From the NCBI GenBank assembly GCA_937934745.1, contig CALGZC010000046.1, positions 1-57,588 of the forward strand: 57,588 nucleotides of DNA, given 5' to 3'. Source of the DNA: an uncultured Blastocatellia bacterium. Lineage in GTDB: Bacteria; Acidobacteriota; Blastocatellia; Chloracidobacteriales; Chloracidobacteriaceae. This document shows positions 45,022 through 53,191 of the stretch, piece by piece. The notes under the pieces are model-generated. The model saw nothing but the letters and a program-made list of their open reading frames with translations, was not told where the DNA came from and did no database searches. The position numbers and the translations under genes are program-made. The stretch's first letter is position 1. Each line of letters begins with the position of its first letter.

Positions 45022-46359
45022 GTGAAACGGGTGATGCCGCGCGTACTCCTCCTGTGGTTCGGATGGCTGTGGTGGGCAGTGTTTCCCCCCGCCTCCGTGG
45101 GTGGATCCCTTCCACCACCGCCCCCGATGACGTTCAACATTGGCGTCTTTACGCTCTTCCGGCTGCAGTCGGTGCGGTTGGTGAGTCACGAACGTCCGGC
45201 CAGGCTCGAACTCGGTGGGCGCTCCCTGACACTACCTCCACATACGACGTACCGTGTTGTCCAGACGGCCGGTTGGTTGCGGGTCTGGCAGGAGGCACAC
45301 CTGCTAGCCGAGGCACGGCGTCTCAGCCTGGCGGCGGGTGATGTGACGGTAGAAGTGGTGGGTCGCCGAACGCGCCTCCAGAGACGGTTTCACGGTCGCC
45401 TGACCATTACCCCGGCCGACAACTGCCTGCGGCTTGTCGTCACCCTGCCGTTGGAAGCGGCAACAGCAGCCATTGTGAGCGCCGAACTGCCGGTGACCGT
45501 CCCACGGGAAGCGGCAAAGGCGCTGGCCGTGGTTGTGCGCAGTTATCTGCTAAACCATCTCGGACGGCACGCAGGGGATGGTTTTGATGTGTGCGACTCG
45601 ACGCACTGCCAGTTGTTTCTTGGCGAGCAGTGGGTTCGGCAGGGCATCTCCGGCGTGATGCGCGGGGAGTGTTCCCCGATGGTAGCCCAGGCGGTGGAAG
45701 AGACGGCCGGGGAACTGTTGGGCGCGTCAGATGGGTGTCTCTACCCGGCCTATTTCACCGCTTGCTGTGGTGGACACACCACAACGCCGGAAGTCGCGTT
45801 CGGCACCGGCTTTGACGCTGCCGGCAACAACCGCGGGATTGTGTGCCGGTGGTGCCACGGTGCGCGCTTTTTTACTTGGGTGCGCCGGGTTGACCGACGT
45901 GTGCTTGCCAAGGCCCTGCTGCCGGCCACCACGCCGACGGCGGACGTTCAAATCAAGGTCGCGAGCCGCTCGCCACAGGGATTTGTCAGGAGCGTGTCCG
46001 TCACTGCCGGCACGCGACAAGTCGTTCTGCCGAACTACCGATTTCGGCATCTGGTCGGACAACAACTGGGGTGGAATCTTGTCCTTTCTAATCGGTACGT
46101 ACTAGAGCCGCAGGGCGAGATGCTCATGCTGCGCGGTCATGGCTTCGGCCACCAAGTTGGGCTGTGTTTGGCCGGTGCCATCGCACAAGCCCGCGCCGGC
46201 CGTGACTACCGGGCCATTCTCAAGTATTACTTTCCAACGGCGACGTACCGGCAGGCAAAGGCCCTGGCCTGCACATTACGGCTCTGTGTCCACACAGATG
46301 CCGGACATTCTCTCTCACAGCGAGAAAGCATTGCCGGGGCTCACACTGCCGGTTCCTAG
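45022..46359 (+). CDS. Secreted SpoIID/LytB-type amidase activator
   Basis: The 445-residue protein has an N-terminal hydrophobic segment (VLLLWFGWLWWAVFPP) followed by a SpoIID domain. Landmarks are LPVTVPREAAKALAVVVRSYLL, DVCDSTHCQLF, TAGELLGASDGCLYPAYFTACCGGHT and the terminal RGHGFGHQVGLC. SpoIID-type proteins cut or trim peptidoglycan during remodelling. The start is a GTG preceded by GGGGAGAG. The Cys-rich segment (CDSTHC, TACCGGHT, CRWCHG) is unusual for a cell-wall protein and may bind a metal. It is 23 bases after pip. Confidence 0.8.
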   Translation: MKRVMPRVLLLWFGWLWWAVFPPASVGGSLPPPPPMTFNIGVFTLFRLQSVRLVSHERPARLELGGRSLTLPPHTTYRVVQTAGWLRVWQEAHLLAEARRLSLAAGDVTVEVVGRRTRLQRRFHGRLTITPADNCLRLVVTLPLEAATAAIVSAELPVTVPREAAKALAVVVRSYLLNHLGRHAGDGFDVCDSTHCQLFLGEQWVRQGISGVMRGECSPMVAQAVEETAGELLGASDGCLYPAYFTACCGGHTTTPEVAFGTGFDAAGNNRGIVCRWCHGARFFTWVRRVDRRVLAKALLPATTPTADVQIKVASRSPQGFVRSVSVTAGTRQVVLPNYRFRHLVGQQLGWNLVLSNRYVLEPQGEMLMLRGHGFGHQVGLCLAGAIAQARAGRDYRAILKYYFPTATYRQAKALACTLRLCVHTDAGHSLSQRESIAGAHTAGS

Positions 46360-46382
46360 CCCGGTTTCTAGCTTGCAGATAC

Positions 46383-46411
46383 CTTCCTGCACAGGAAGAA
46401 CACGCAGGAAG
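46383..46411. terminator. Hairpin between convergent SpoIID and peroxiredoxin genes
   Basis: CTTCCTGC 46383-46390 pairs with GCAGGAAG 46404-46411. The left arm can also fold with CAGGAAG at 46392-46398. There is no T run, so it is a weak terminator candidate for either strand. Confidence 0.45.
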
Positions 46412-46415
46412 AACC

Positions 46416-46880
46416 CTAGGCGGCGATTTTACGCAGTTCGGCGAGTAGCTCTGCGCGACTGCGCCTGAAAATCGGAATTGTTTCGATGTGGCGGTAGCGG
46501 AGAATGCCCTGTTTGTCAATGATGAACACGGCGCGGTTCGCCACCGGCAACCATCCGCCAAGCATCAGGACGCCGTACGTCTTACAAAGCTCACGGTTTG
46601 GATCCTCAAGTAGAGGAAATGGGAAGGCGAACTTTTCAGCGAACCGCTTGTGCGCGGTCATGTCATTTGTGCTGACGCCGAGGATCACCGCATCAAGTTT
46701 TTGAAACTCATCCCAACCGTCGCGGTAATCACACAACTGGGCTGTGCAGGTCGGTGTGTCATCACCTGGATAAAACACCAAGACAACATGGTGTTTGCCG
46801 CGAAACTGGCCGAGCGTATAGGTCTTGCCGTCATTGGCAACCAGCGAGAAATCCGGTGCCGGGTCTCCGACATTGAGCAT
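46416..46880 (-). CDS. bcp: Peroxiredoxin of the Bcp/PrxQ type
   Basis: The 154-residue thiol peroxidase reduces peroxides through [10 protein letters not shown]: the peroxidatic Cys and the resolving Cys five residues later form the BCP-type pair. [14 protein letters not shown] precedes it. It is cytoplasmic, with no signal peptide. AGGAA before the ATG supports the start. It lies 30 bases downstream of nuoG on the same strand and may be cotranscribed. Confidence 0.93.
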   Translation of the reverse strand: MLNVGDPAPDFSLVANDGKTYTLGQFRGKHHVVLVFYPGDDTPTCTAQLCDYRDGWDEFQKLDAVILGVSTNDMTAHKRFAEKFAFPFPLLEDPNRELCKTYGVLMLGGWLPVANRAVFIIDKQGILRYRHIETIPIFRRSRAELLAELRKIAA

Positions 46881-46910
46881 GGTTCTTCCTACACGGTGCG
46901 TTGTATGGAG

Positions 46911-49151
46911 TTAGCCGGCAGCCACGGCGAAATCATCTTCGAGGTTCAGGGCCTCCCATTCGCCGCGATGCGCTTCCCAGAAGGGTTGGGCGTCGTCAAA
47001 CACTTTGACATGGCGCAACAGTGTGCCGCGTGTGAACAGACCTTCGCCCATCTGGACAATCTGCCGGTTGTGAGGCGCCTGGGCGTCAATGAGCGCCGTT
47101 TGTTCCCGCAGTGCAGCTTGGAGATCGTCCAGCTCAGCCGGTGCAGCAAGCGGGCGCGCCAACGGATATGCTCCCTTGTCTGCCTGCTTAATGGCAGCAA
47201 AACTGACGCCTGCGTAGCCGGGAACTTCTGCGGCAATATCCCCAAGTAGGGCAGATGCCGAGCCTTTGGCCTGCATATTCAGCCCCATTGCTCTGGCCAA
47301 CGACTGCACGATCAGCCAGTCGGGACGCCCCGTGCCACCGCTTTCCACGACCCGCGCAACCCGCTGCACTTGTCCGGTATGATTGGTAAACGTGCCATCC
47401 TGTTCGGCATAGCTCATCGCCGGAAACACAACGTGGGCGAGTTTGGCAGTTTCTGTCAGAAACAACTCACTGACAACCAGGCACTGGAGTCGCGCCAGCG
47501 CCGCACACCAGGTATCGCCTAAGTTGCCGATTGGATCGGCGCCGGCCAGATATGCCGCCTGGATCGTCTGGCCGAAATCGGCTTCCAGGTGGGCGGCATT
47601 GACCGTCAGTCCCATGTCAAACGCCCCGGCTGAGTTGTTGTCGTCGGCCAGCGCCAACAGGCGCACGGTTGCTTCGGGCCTAGTCAGAAGACGAAGCTGT
47701 GCGATGGCGCGCAAGGCCGCACCATGAACCTCCGGGCCAACAATGACCACCGGCCGCTCGGTCGTGATAATCGCCTCCCGCAGTGCGTGCAGATCGTTTG
47801 CCGTTACGCCGGCCAGCGCGGCCAGCGTGTCAAGTGAAGCCGGCTCAAACAGGGCGCGAACAACGGCACTTTCTCCTTCAGGGCGAATGTGTAGAAAAAC
47901 GTCGGCCTGCCGGCGGGCAAGTCTGGTCGCCCGTTGATGGACGACGAAAAGACGTGCGCCGTGTTTCCGCTTCGCGTAGCGCATGGCAAACCCCGTCAGA
48001 GGGCTATGTTCGGTCGGGTCGCCGCCGATCTGCACCAGTAGCGTTGCCTGTTTAATGTCGTCATGCGTGGCCAGCGGTGCTGAGAGGTGTGCATAGAAGT
48101 CACCGAGTTCCACACTTCGGAAATGTGCGATGTGCGGTGTATCGAGCGCGCGCCCAAAGCGCGCCAGAGCGAAATTGGCTTCATTCGTCAGGCGGGACGA
48201 ACCGATAACGGCCACGGCGCGACCACCCTGCCGAGTATGAACCTCGCTCAGCAGGCGGGCTGCGGTCGCGAGGGCGTCGTCCCACGTTGCGGGCTGTAAC
48301 TCGCCCCCCTGACGAACAAGAGGCGTCATGAGCCGTGCCGGATTCGAGATGTAAGCACCTCCGTAGCGGCCCTTCACGCATAAGAACTCGCCGTTGATGC
48401 CCGTGAGGTCTTTTGAGGCAGCCCGGACGTACTTGTTGCCCCGGACGCCGAGTTTGAGTTGACAGCCGTCGGCGCAAAAGGAACAGGTCGTTTGTTGTTC
48501 GCGCAGGTCCCAGGGGCGGGCTTTGAAGCGGGAATCCACGGAAAGCAGTGCCCCAACCGGACACACTTCGACACAGTTGCCGCACTGCTCACAGTGCAGG
48601 TCCTGTCCGTAAAAACCAATGACTTCCTTTGTTCCACGGAAGATTTTGGTCAGGGCGTGAACATCCATCCAGTCTTCGCAGACCCGTACACAGCGATAGC
48701 ACTTCACACACCGCTGCTCATCGTAAGCAATGAAGGGCGAAAGACGACGTTCCTCCTTGGCGTTTTTGGCAACTTCGTAATCGGCATAGACGGCACCATG
48801 GCGGAACGCCATGTCCTGTAGCTCGCACTGCCCGCCCTTGTCACACACCGGGCAGTCCAGGGGGTGGTTGCCAAGGATAAAGTCCAGCATGCCTTTCCGG
48901 GCTTCGATGACTTCATCCGAACTCGCCGCAACCACCATGCCGTCGGTAATCGTCACCGTACAGGCCGTAGCCAGCTTTGGCAGTTTCTCAATGCGCACCA
49001 AACACATCCGGCAGGCAGCCTGGGAGGTGAGATCGGGGTAGTAGCAGAAGTTGGGAATCTCAATGCCCTGTGAAGCGCAAAACTCCAGCAGCAGCATCCC
49101 CTTTGGGGCTTGGTAGGTCTTACCGTCAATCGTCAGCGTAACAAGTTCCAT
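46911..49151 (-). CDS. nuoG: NADH-quinone oxidoreductase subunit G (complex I)
   Basis: The 746-residue iron-sulfur and molybdopterin-fold subunit starts with a [2Fe-2S] domain (CxxCRMC near residue 45), the HPLDCPVCDKGGQC His-Cys cluster, two CxxCxxC...CP clusters (CVKCYRCVRVC, CEQCGNCVEVCP) and TCSFCADGCQLK, then the molybdopterin oxidoreductase-like part. Catalytic Mo-site residues are not needed in complex I. No other nuo gene is in the window. The order with peroxiredoxin suggests redox-linked regulation. Confidence 0.93.
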   Translation of the reverse strand: MELVTLTIDGKTYQAPKGMLLLEFCASQGIEIPNFCYYPDLTSQAACRMCLVRIEKLPKLATACTVTITDGMVVAASSDEVIEARKGMLDFILGNHPLDCPVCDKGGQCELQDMAFRHGAVYADYEVAKNAKEERRLSPFIAYDEQRCVKCYRCVRVCEDWMDVHALTKIFRGTKEVIGFYGQDLHCEQCGNCVEVCPVGALLSVDSRFKARPWDLREQQTTCSFCADGCQLKLGVRGNKYVRAASKDLTGINGEFLCVKGRYGGAYISNPARLMTPLVRQGGELQPATWDDALATAARLLSEVHTRQGGRAVAVIGSSRLTNEANFALARFGRALDTPHIAHFRSVELGDFYAHLSAPLATHDDIKQATLLVQIGGDPTEHSPLTGFAMRYAKRKHGARLFVVHQRATRLARRQADVFLHIRPEGESAVVRALFEPASLDTLAALAGVTANDLHALREAIITTERPVVIVGPEVHGAALRAIAQLRLLTRPEATVRLLALADDNNSAGAFDMGLTVNAAHLEADFGQTIQAAYLAGADPIGNLGDTWCAALARLQCLVVSELFLTETAKLAHVVFPAMSYAEQDGTFTNHTGQVQRVARVVESGGTGRPDWLIVQSLARAMGLNMQAKGSASALLGDIAAEVPGYAGVSFAAIKQADKGAYPLARPLAAPAELDDLQAALREQTALIDAQAPHNRQIVQMGEGLFTRGTLLRHVKVFDDAQPFWEAHRGEWEALNLEDDFAVAAG

Positions 49152-49417
49152 GGCGAGACGTTTGGAAGCAGAGGCGAAGTGCGTTTCACGGGTGTTAGAG
49201 AGCTACGCCCTGGCGCATAGTACCGTCCCCTCTTCAGCAGTGACAAGCCAGCCTGCCTCGCGCCACGCTGCACGCTTTCACACCTAAGTTTTTCCTGTAT
49301 AAAGGTGAGACCAACGCCATGCAGTGTTGTGGCATCCCAGTGGACAACTGCCGGCTACGCAGTTCAGTTAGCCTCACACGGTTTCGTGACCTACAGCAGA
49401 GGAAAGGAATTTCACCC

Positions 49418-50629
49418 ATGAAACGTTATTCAGCTCGAAGCATCATTGCTAGTTGTGGACTTGCCGTCTTTTACGGGGTGTTGCCGGCCTGGCCGTCCAC
49501 GCAGCCGGTTTGGTCCGGTACGGTATTTGCTCAGCGTACCCGGGAAATTGTTGTCCCGGTTGGGACGGTTTTGCGTGTGCAGATGGATCGCACCATCTCA
49601 TCACGAACGGCGCGCGTGGGCGATACATTTACAGCCACTGTCTTTGAACCCGTCACAGTGGATGGGCAGACGGCAATTCCGCAGGGAACGCAAGTCCAGG
49701 GACGGGTAACACAGGTGCAGCCTGCTGAACGACGCGGACGCTCCGGGACGATTGCCGTTGAGTTCGACCGGATCATCTTTGCCAACGGTATATCGCGCGA
49801 CATGCGCGGCTCGCTGACTAGCCTCGATCCGAGAGAGCGCGAACAAATTGATAGCGAGGGGCGCGCGCGCGGCGGCAGCTCAACCAAGCGCAATGTCGTG
49901 TTCATCGGTGGCGGCGCGGGTGTGGGCGCTACCATTGGGGCGATTGCCGGCGGTGGCAAAGGTGCTGCGGTCGGCGCCGGCGTCGGTGCCGCGGCCGGCA
50001 TTCTCGGTGCACTGCTGTCAAAGGGACAGGAAGCACAGGTGCAGAGCGGCCACCGCTTTGGGATCGAACTTGACCAGTCGCTGCGCGTGCCAAGCAATGT
50101 GAATAGCCAGGGAAACACTGGCGATGGGAGTGGCAACTGGGATGATTACGGTTGGGACGCTGTCCGCGGCGAATACACGTCGCCCGACATCGTGCGTCGG
50201 GCACAGACCGAGCTGCGGCGCCAGGGCTTTTACACCGGTGACATTACTGGCAATCTGGGCTCACTGACCCGCCAGGCAATTGCTGATTTCCAGCGCCAGC
50301 AGGGATTGCGTGTCACACGCCGCCTCGACCGGGAGACGGCGCGCGCGTTAGGTGTGCTCTTCGACAGAGGAAGCACGACGGATTCTGGCGATACAGATGA
50401 TAATTTTGGCTATGGCTACGATCCCACTGCCGGAGAGTATACGGCCACTGACATTGTCCGGCGGGCGCAGACCGAGCTGCGCCGCGAGCGGCTTTACAAC
50501 GGACGCATTACGGGACAGCTAGACGCCGAAACACGCCAGGCAATTGAACGTTTTCAGGAAGAACGGGGACTGCGGCCAACCGGTCGGCTGGACCGTGAGA
50601 CGGCGCTGGCTATGGGGGTGGTTTACTAG
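49418..50629 (+). CDS. Peptidoglycan-binding protein with a glycine-zipper segment
   Basis: The 403-residue protein has an N-terminal signal-like hydrophobic segment (SIIASCGLAVFYGVLPAW) and a beta domain (GTVLRVQMDRTISSRTARVGDTFTATV) like those in TrbI/outer-membrane regulators. A glycine-zipper helix follows (VFIGGGAGVGATIGAIAGGGKGAAVGAGVG) at about 170-200, then two PG-binding-1 repeats at the end, each with VRRAQTELRR...GLRxTxRLDRETA. It is probably a periplasmic cell-wall protein. AAAGGA before the ATG at 49418 supports the start. Confidence 0.82.
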   Translation: MKRYSARSIIASCGLAVFYGVLPAWPSTQPVWSGTVFAQRTREIVVPVGTVLRVQMDRTISSRTARVGDTFTATVFEPVTVDGQTAIPQGTQVQGRVTQVQPAERRGRSGTIAVEFDRIIFANGISRDMRGSLTSLDPREREQIDSEGRARGGSSTKRNVVFIGGGAGVGATIGAIAGGGKGAAVGAGVGAAAGILGALLSKGQEAQVQSGHRFGIELDQSLRVPSNVNSQGNTGDGSGNWDDYGWDAVRGEYTSPDIVRRAQTELRRQGFYTGDITGNLGSLTRQAIADFQRQQGLRVTRRLDRETARALGVLFDRGSTTDSGDTDDNFGYGYDPTAGEYTATDIVRRAQTELRRERLYNGRITGQLDAETRQAIERFQEERGLRPTGRLDRETALAMGVVY

Positions 50630-50680
50630 TGAACCGACGGATAACGCAGTGGGAATCTGCTTCCGAGCTGGCTTGGTCCG

Positions 50681-50708
50681 GTATGGACGGTGGGAACACC
50701 GTCCATAC
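50681..50708. terminator. Perfect hairpin between convergent genes
   Basis: GTATGGACGGTG 50681-50692 pairs perfectly with 50697-50708 around a GGAA tetraloop. It separates the peptidoglycan-binding gene from the convergent ABC1 kinase gene. No T run follows, so function as a terminator is likely but not certain. Confidence 0.55.
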
Positions 50709-50753
50709 TCCTTGGTTCACCGGGGAGGCTCAGTCAGATTCTAAGTAAACGTT

Positions 50754-52172
50754 CTAAGTAAAGCGCCGCACCGTCCGGTGGCCGAGGAAGCGCCGAATCT
50801 CATCCACCGCTGTGTTGAGCAACCCCTGACTGCTCAGGAGCGATTTCACATACTGTGGTGCAAGTGCTTCCTGCATCGGCTCAAAGCCGTGTTCGATGAG
50901 ACTCCAGCCAGGGCGGAGCTTAGCCGCCATGCCTTCCAGGAGCGACAGGCTACGAAAGACGTACACCAGTTCGGGAGGTAAGTTGAGACCTAACTCGCGC
51001 GCGGTTCGTTCAATGGCTAAACCAACGCCAAGCATCCGCTGCTGTGCGTCTAACCCGCGCCGGTGGAGTCGGATAATTTCCTCGATGAACGCATGGATTC
51101 GGCGGCGGTTCGTCCCTTCGGCGACGATACCAGTTTCATAGAGACCGTCTACTAAACGTTCACGATCACCACGCAGTCCGGCGACCACAGCATCTAAAAT
51201 CGCGGTGCGCATTTCGCGCGACAAACGGCACACCATGCCGTAATCAAGCAAAATCAGTTGCCCGCCGTCTCCGACGAGGATATTCCCGGGATGTGGGTCG
51301 GCGTGATAGACGCCGGCCACAAAAATCATCTCCGCGTACAGCTTAACCAGCCGGGCGATCAGGTCGTCGAAATCAAAGCCGGCGGCCCGCAGGCGTTCAA
51401 CGTCGGTGAACTTTACGCCGGGGCAGTATTCCATGACGATGACCTGCGGTCCGGAGACTTCTGGGTAAACCACTGGCACGGTGACATCCTCACGCCGGGC
51501 TAAAATCCGTGCCATTGTCTCCAGGTTCTCCATTTCATTCGTCAAGTCCAACTCCTGCGCCATGCCCTTTGAGCCTTCTGCAATCGCAGTGGACAGCATG
51601 CGGGTCAACGAGTTGGAAAAATGTCGGTCAAGTTGGCGCATGACGAAGCCGGCGATTTTGAGGTCAACCGCCATCTGCGCGGGAATGTCCGGCCGAACGA
51701 ATTTGACGGCAACATCCTGCCCCTGCCAGACCGCATAGTGAACCTGCGCTAGGGATGCAGCTGCCAGGGCCTGGTCGTCAAAGCGGTCAAAGACGGCCTC
51801 CAGCCGCGTACCGTAGATGGCTTCTAGGGTGCGACGCGCTTCTTTGCCGGGTAACGGTGTGATGTTGTCCTGTAGTTTGGCAATTTCTTCAATGTACACT
51901 GCCGGCACAAGATCGGGACGGGTGCTAACCAGTTGACCGAGCTTGATGAACGCTGTTCCGAGGGTTTCGATATGTTGCTTGATCGTTTGCGCACGATGGC
52001 GGTGCATCTCTTCCGAGACCGGACGCGGCGGTCCAAAGGCCAGGTAACGGCGGCGGTCGCGGACAAAGGCCAGGGTCGTCGGTAAGGTTAGGCGCAGCAT
52101 GACACTTGCCCGCCGGGCGAGGCGGGCTTGCTGGACGAGTGATGTGAACCGTGATGGAGGACGATGCGGCAT
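50754..52172 (-). CDS. ABC1/UbiB-family protein kinase-like protein
   Basis: The 472-residue protein has the family's KxGQ motif (LGQLVSTRPDL), the Ala-rich loop (LAAASLAQVH) in place of the glycine loop, KFVRP with the Lys, the ExD region, HADPHPGNILV with the catalytic Asp and LLDYGMV as the DFG-like site. UbiB/Coq8 members support quinone synthesis as ATPases. The C-terminal hydrophobic segment typical of UbiB is weak here. It is transcribed after a CYTH-domain gene, 42 bases apart. Confidence 0.9.
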   Translation of the reverse strand: MPHRPPSRFTSLVQQARLARRASVMLRLTLPTTLAFVRDRRRYLAFGPPRPVSEEMHRHRAQTIKQHIETLGTAFIKLGQLVSTRPDLVPAVYIEEIAKLQDNITPLPGKEARRTLEAIYGTRLEAVFDRFDDQALAAASLAQVHYAVWQGQDVAVKFVRPDIPAQMAVDLKIAGFVMRQLDRHFSNSLTRMLSTAIAEGSKGMAQELDLTNEMENLETMARILARREDVTVPVVYPEVSGPQVIVMEYCPGVKFTDVERLRAAGFDFDDLIARLVKLYAEMIFVAGVYHADPHPGNILVGDGGQLILLDYGMVCRLSREMRTAILDAVVAGLRGDRERLVDGLYETGIVAEGTNRRRIHAFIEEIIRLHRRGLDAQQRMLGVGLAIERTARELGLNLPPELVYVFRSLSLLEGMAAKLRPGWSLIEHGFEPMQEALAPQYVKSLLSSQGLLNTAVDEIRRFLGHRTVRRFT

Positions 52173-52214
52173 GTTGCTTTTGGTGCCTGTTTCAGGCTAA
52201 ACGGATCACTGTTT

Positions 52215-52820
52215 CTATCGTCCATCACCGGGCGGCAAAGTGAAAGTCATATCTTCAAGCGGCTTGCCGACTGCCTGGCAATGCTCAAACTGCAAGCGTG
52301 GGTACGAGGCCGTGAGGTAATCGCCGCGCGTCAGTCCAAGGTGTTGGATGAAACGCTCGATGACCGGTTTGTCTCCTTCTAACTCAACAAAGCAGCCCAG
52401 TGGCGTCTCATCAAACATAGCCCGCAGTTCGATCCCGTTGGGATGGTACAGGCGGTAGGTCGTCCGAAACTTCTGGTAGCGGAAGGTCTTCTCAAATCCA
52501 AGCTTTTCAAGCACGCGCATCATAGCCGGGCCATCGGAGACGGTCAGTTCAATTTCTTCGCGCACCTTGACGCCACCGTCTGAATCTTCAACCGGCTTGC
52601 CCTTGTGGGTCAGGATGGCGCCCTCCATGTCCCCGCGAATCCGTAAGCGAAGAGCTTGACGCAGGTGAAATAGGGAACGCGCCGGCGTGTCAAACAGCCA
52701 ATTGTCTTCAAAATGGCGCGGGGTCATCAGTTCCAGCGTGTAGCCGGCTGCGATCAGTTGCTGTTGCAGTGCATCGAGTGTCGGACCGGCTAACTTAATC
52801 TCAGCTTCGAGATGCGTCAT
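52215..52820 (-). CDS. CYTH-domain (triphosphate tunnel) protein
   Basis: The 201-residue protein has the signature HLEAEIKL (ExExK), DNWLFDT, LRIRGDM, HKGKPVE, REEIELTV and VELEGD, which line the triphosphate tunnel. The family includes class IV adenylate cyclase, thiamine triphosphatase and inorganic triphosphatase; sequence alone cannot choose. It is the first gene of a two-gene unit with the ABC1 kinase. No good ribosome binding site is visible before the ATG. Confidence 0.85.
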   Translation of the reverse strand: MTHLEAEIKLAGPTLDALQQQLIAAGYTLELMTPRHFEDNWLFDTPARSLFHLRQALRLRIRGDMEGAILTHKGKPVEDSDGGVKVREEIELTVSDGPAMMRVLEKLGFEKTFRYQKFRTTYRLYHPNGIELRAMFDETPLGCFVELEGDKPVIERFIQHLGLTRGDYLTASYPRLQFEHCQAVGKPLEDMTFTLPPGDGR

Positions 52821-53191
52821 CGGGTTTTACAGAACCGTCTGTCGTGTACGGGGGAAAACCACACCGCACGCCAGGGCCTGGCAAAGATGATCCGGCGCTG
52901 CGCTGTTTTTCCCCTCAGTGGTGTCGCTGCCGGACGCAAAATCGCTCCGGGACTCAGCCTGAATAGATGGTAGCAAAAACTCTGTTTGGTGCTGACTCTT
53001 CTTGAACCACTACTGCCGCACACATATCTTTACGCTGTCTCTTTTTGCCGCCGCGTCTGCATCCTGCGCTAGCACAGGCTATCCCGCAGCCTGGGGTGTA
53101 AGCAGCGGGTGAAAAGTTCCAGTTTGTCGGCTTTTTCTTGTATGACAAGCGCCCTTCGCTGGTTGCTGAAACTGTGAGGTAAGCATCCACC
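52821..53191. other. Divergent intergenic region
   Basis: This 371-base gap lies between the CYTH gene (minus) and the NHL gene (plus). No gene, RNA or clear promoter is seen. A short inverted repeat, CTTGTATGACAAG, occurs near 53137-53149 and GAGGT near 53177 is the NHL ribosome binding site. Confidence 0.45.
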
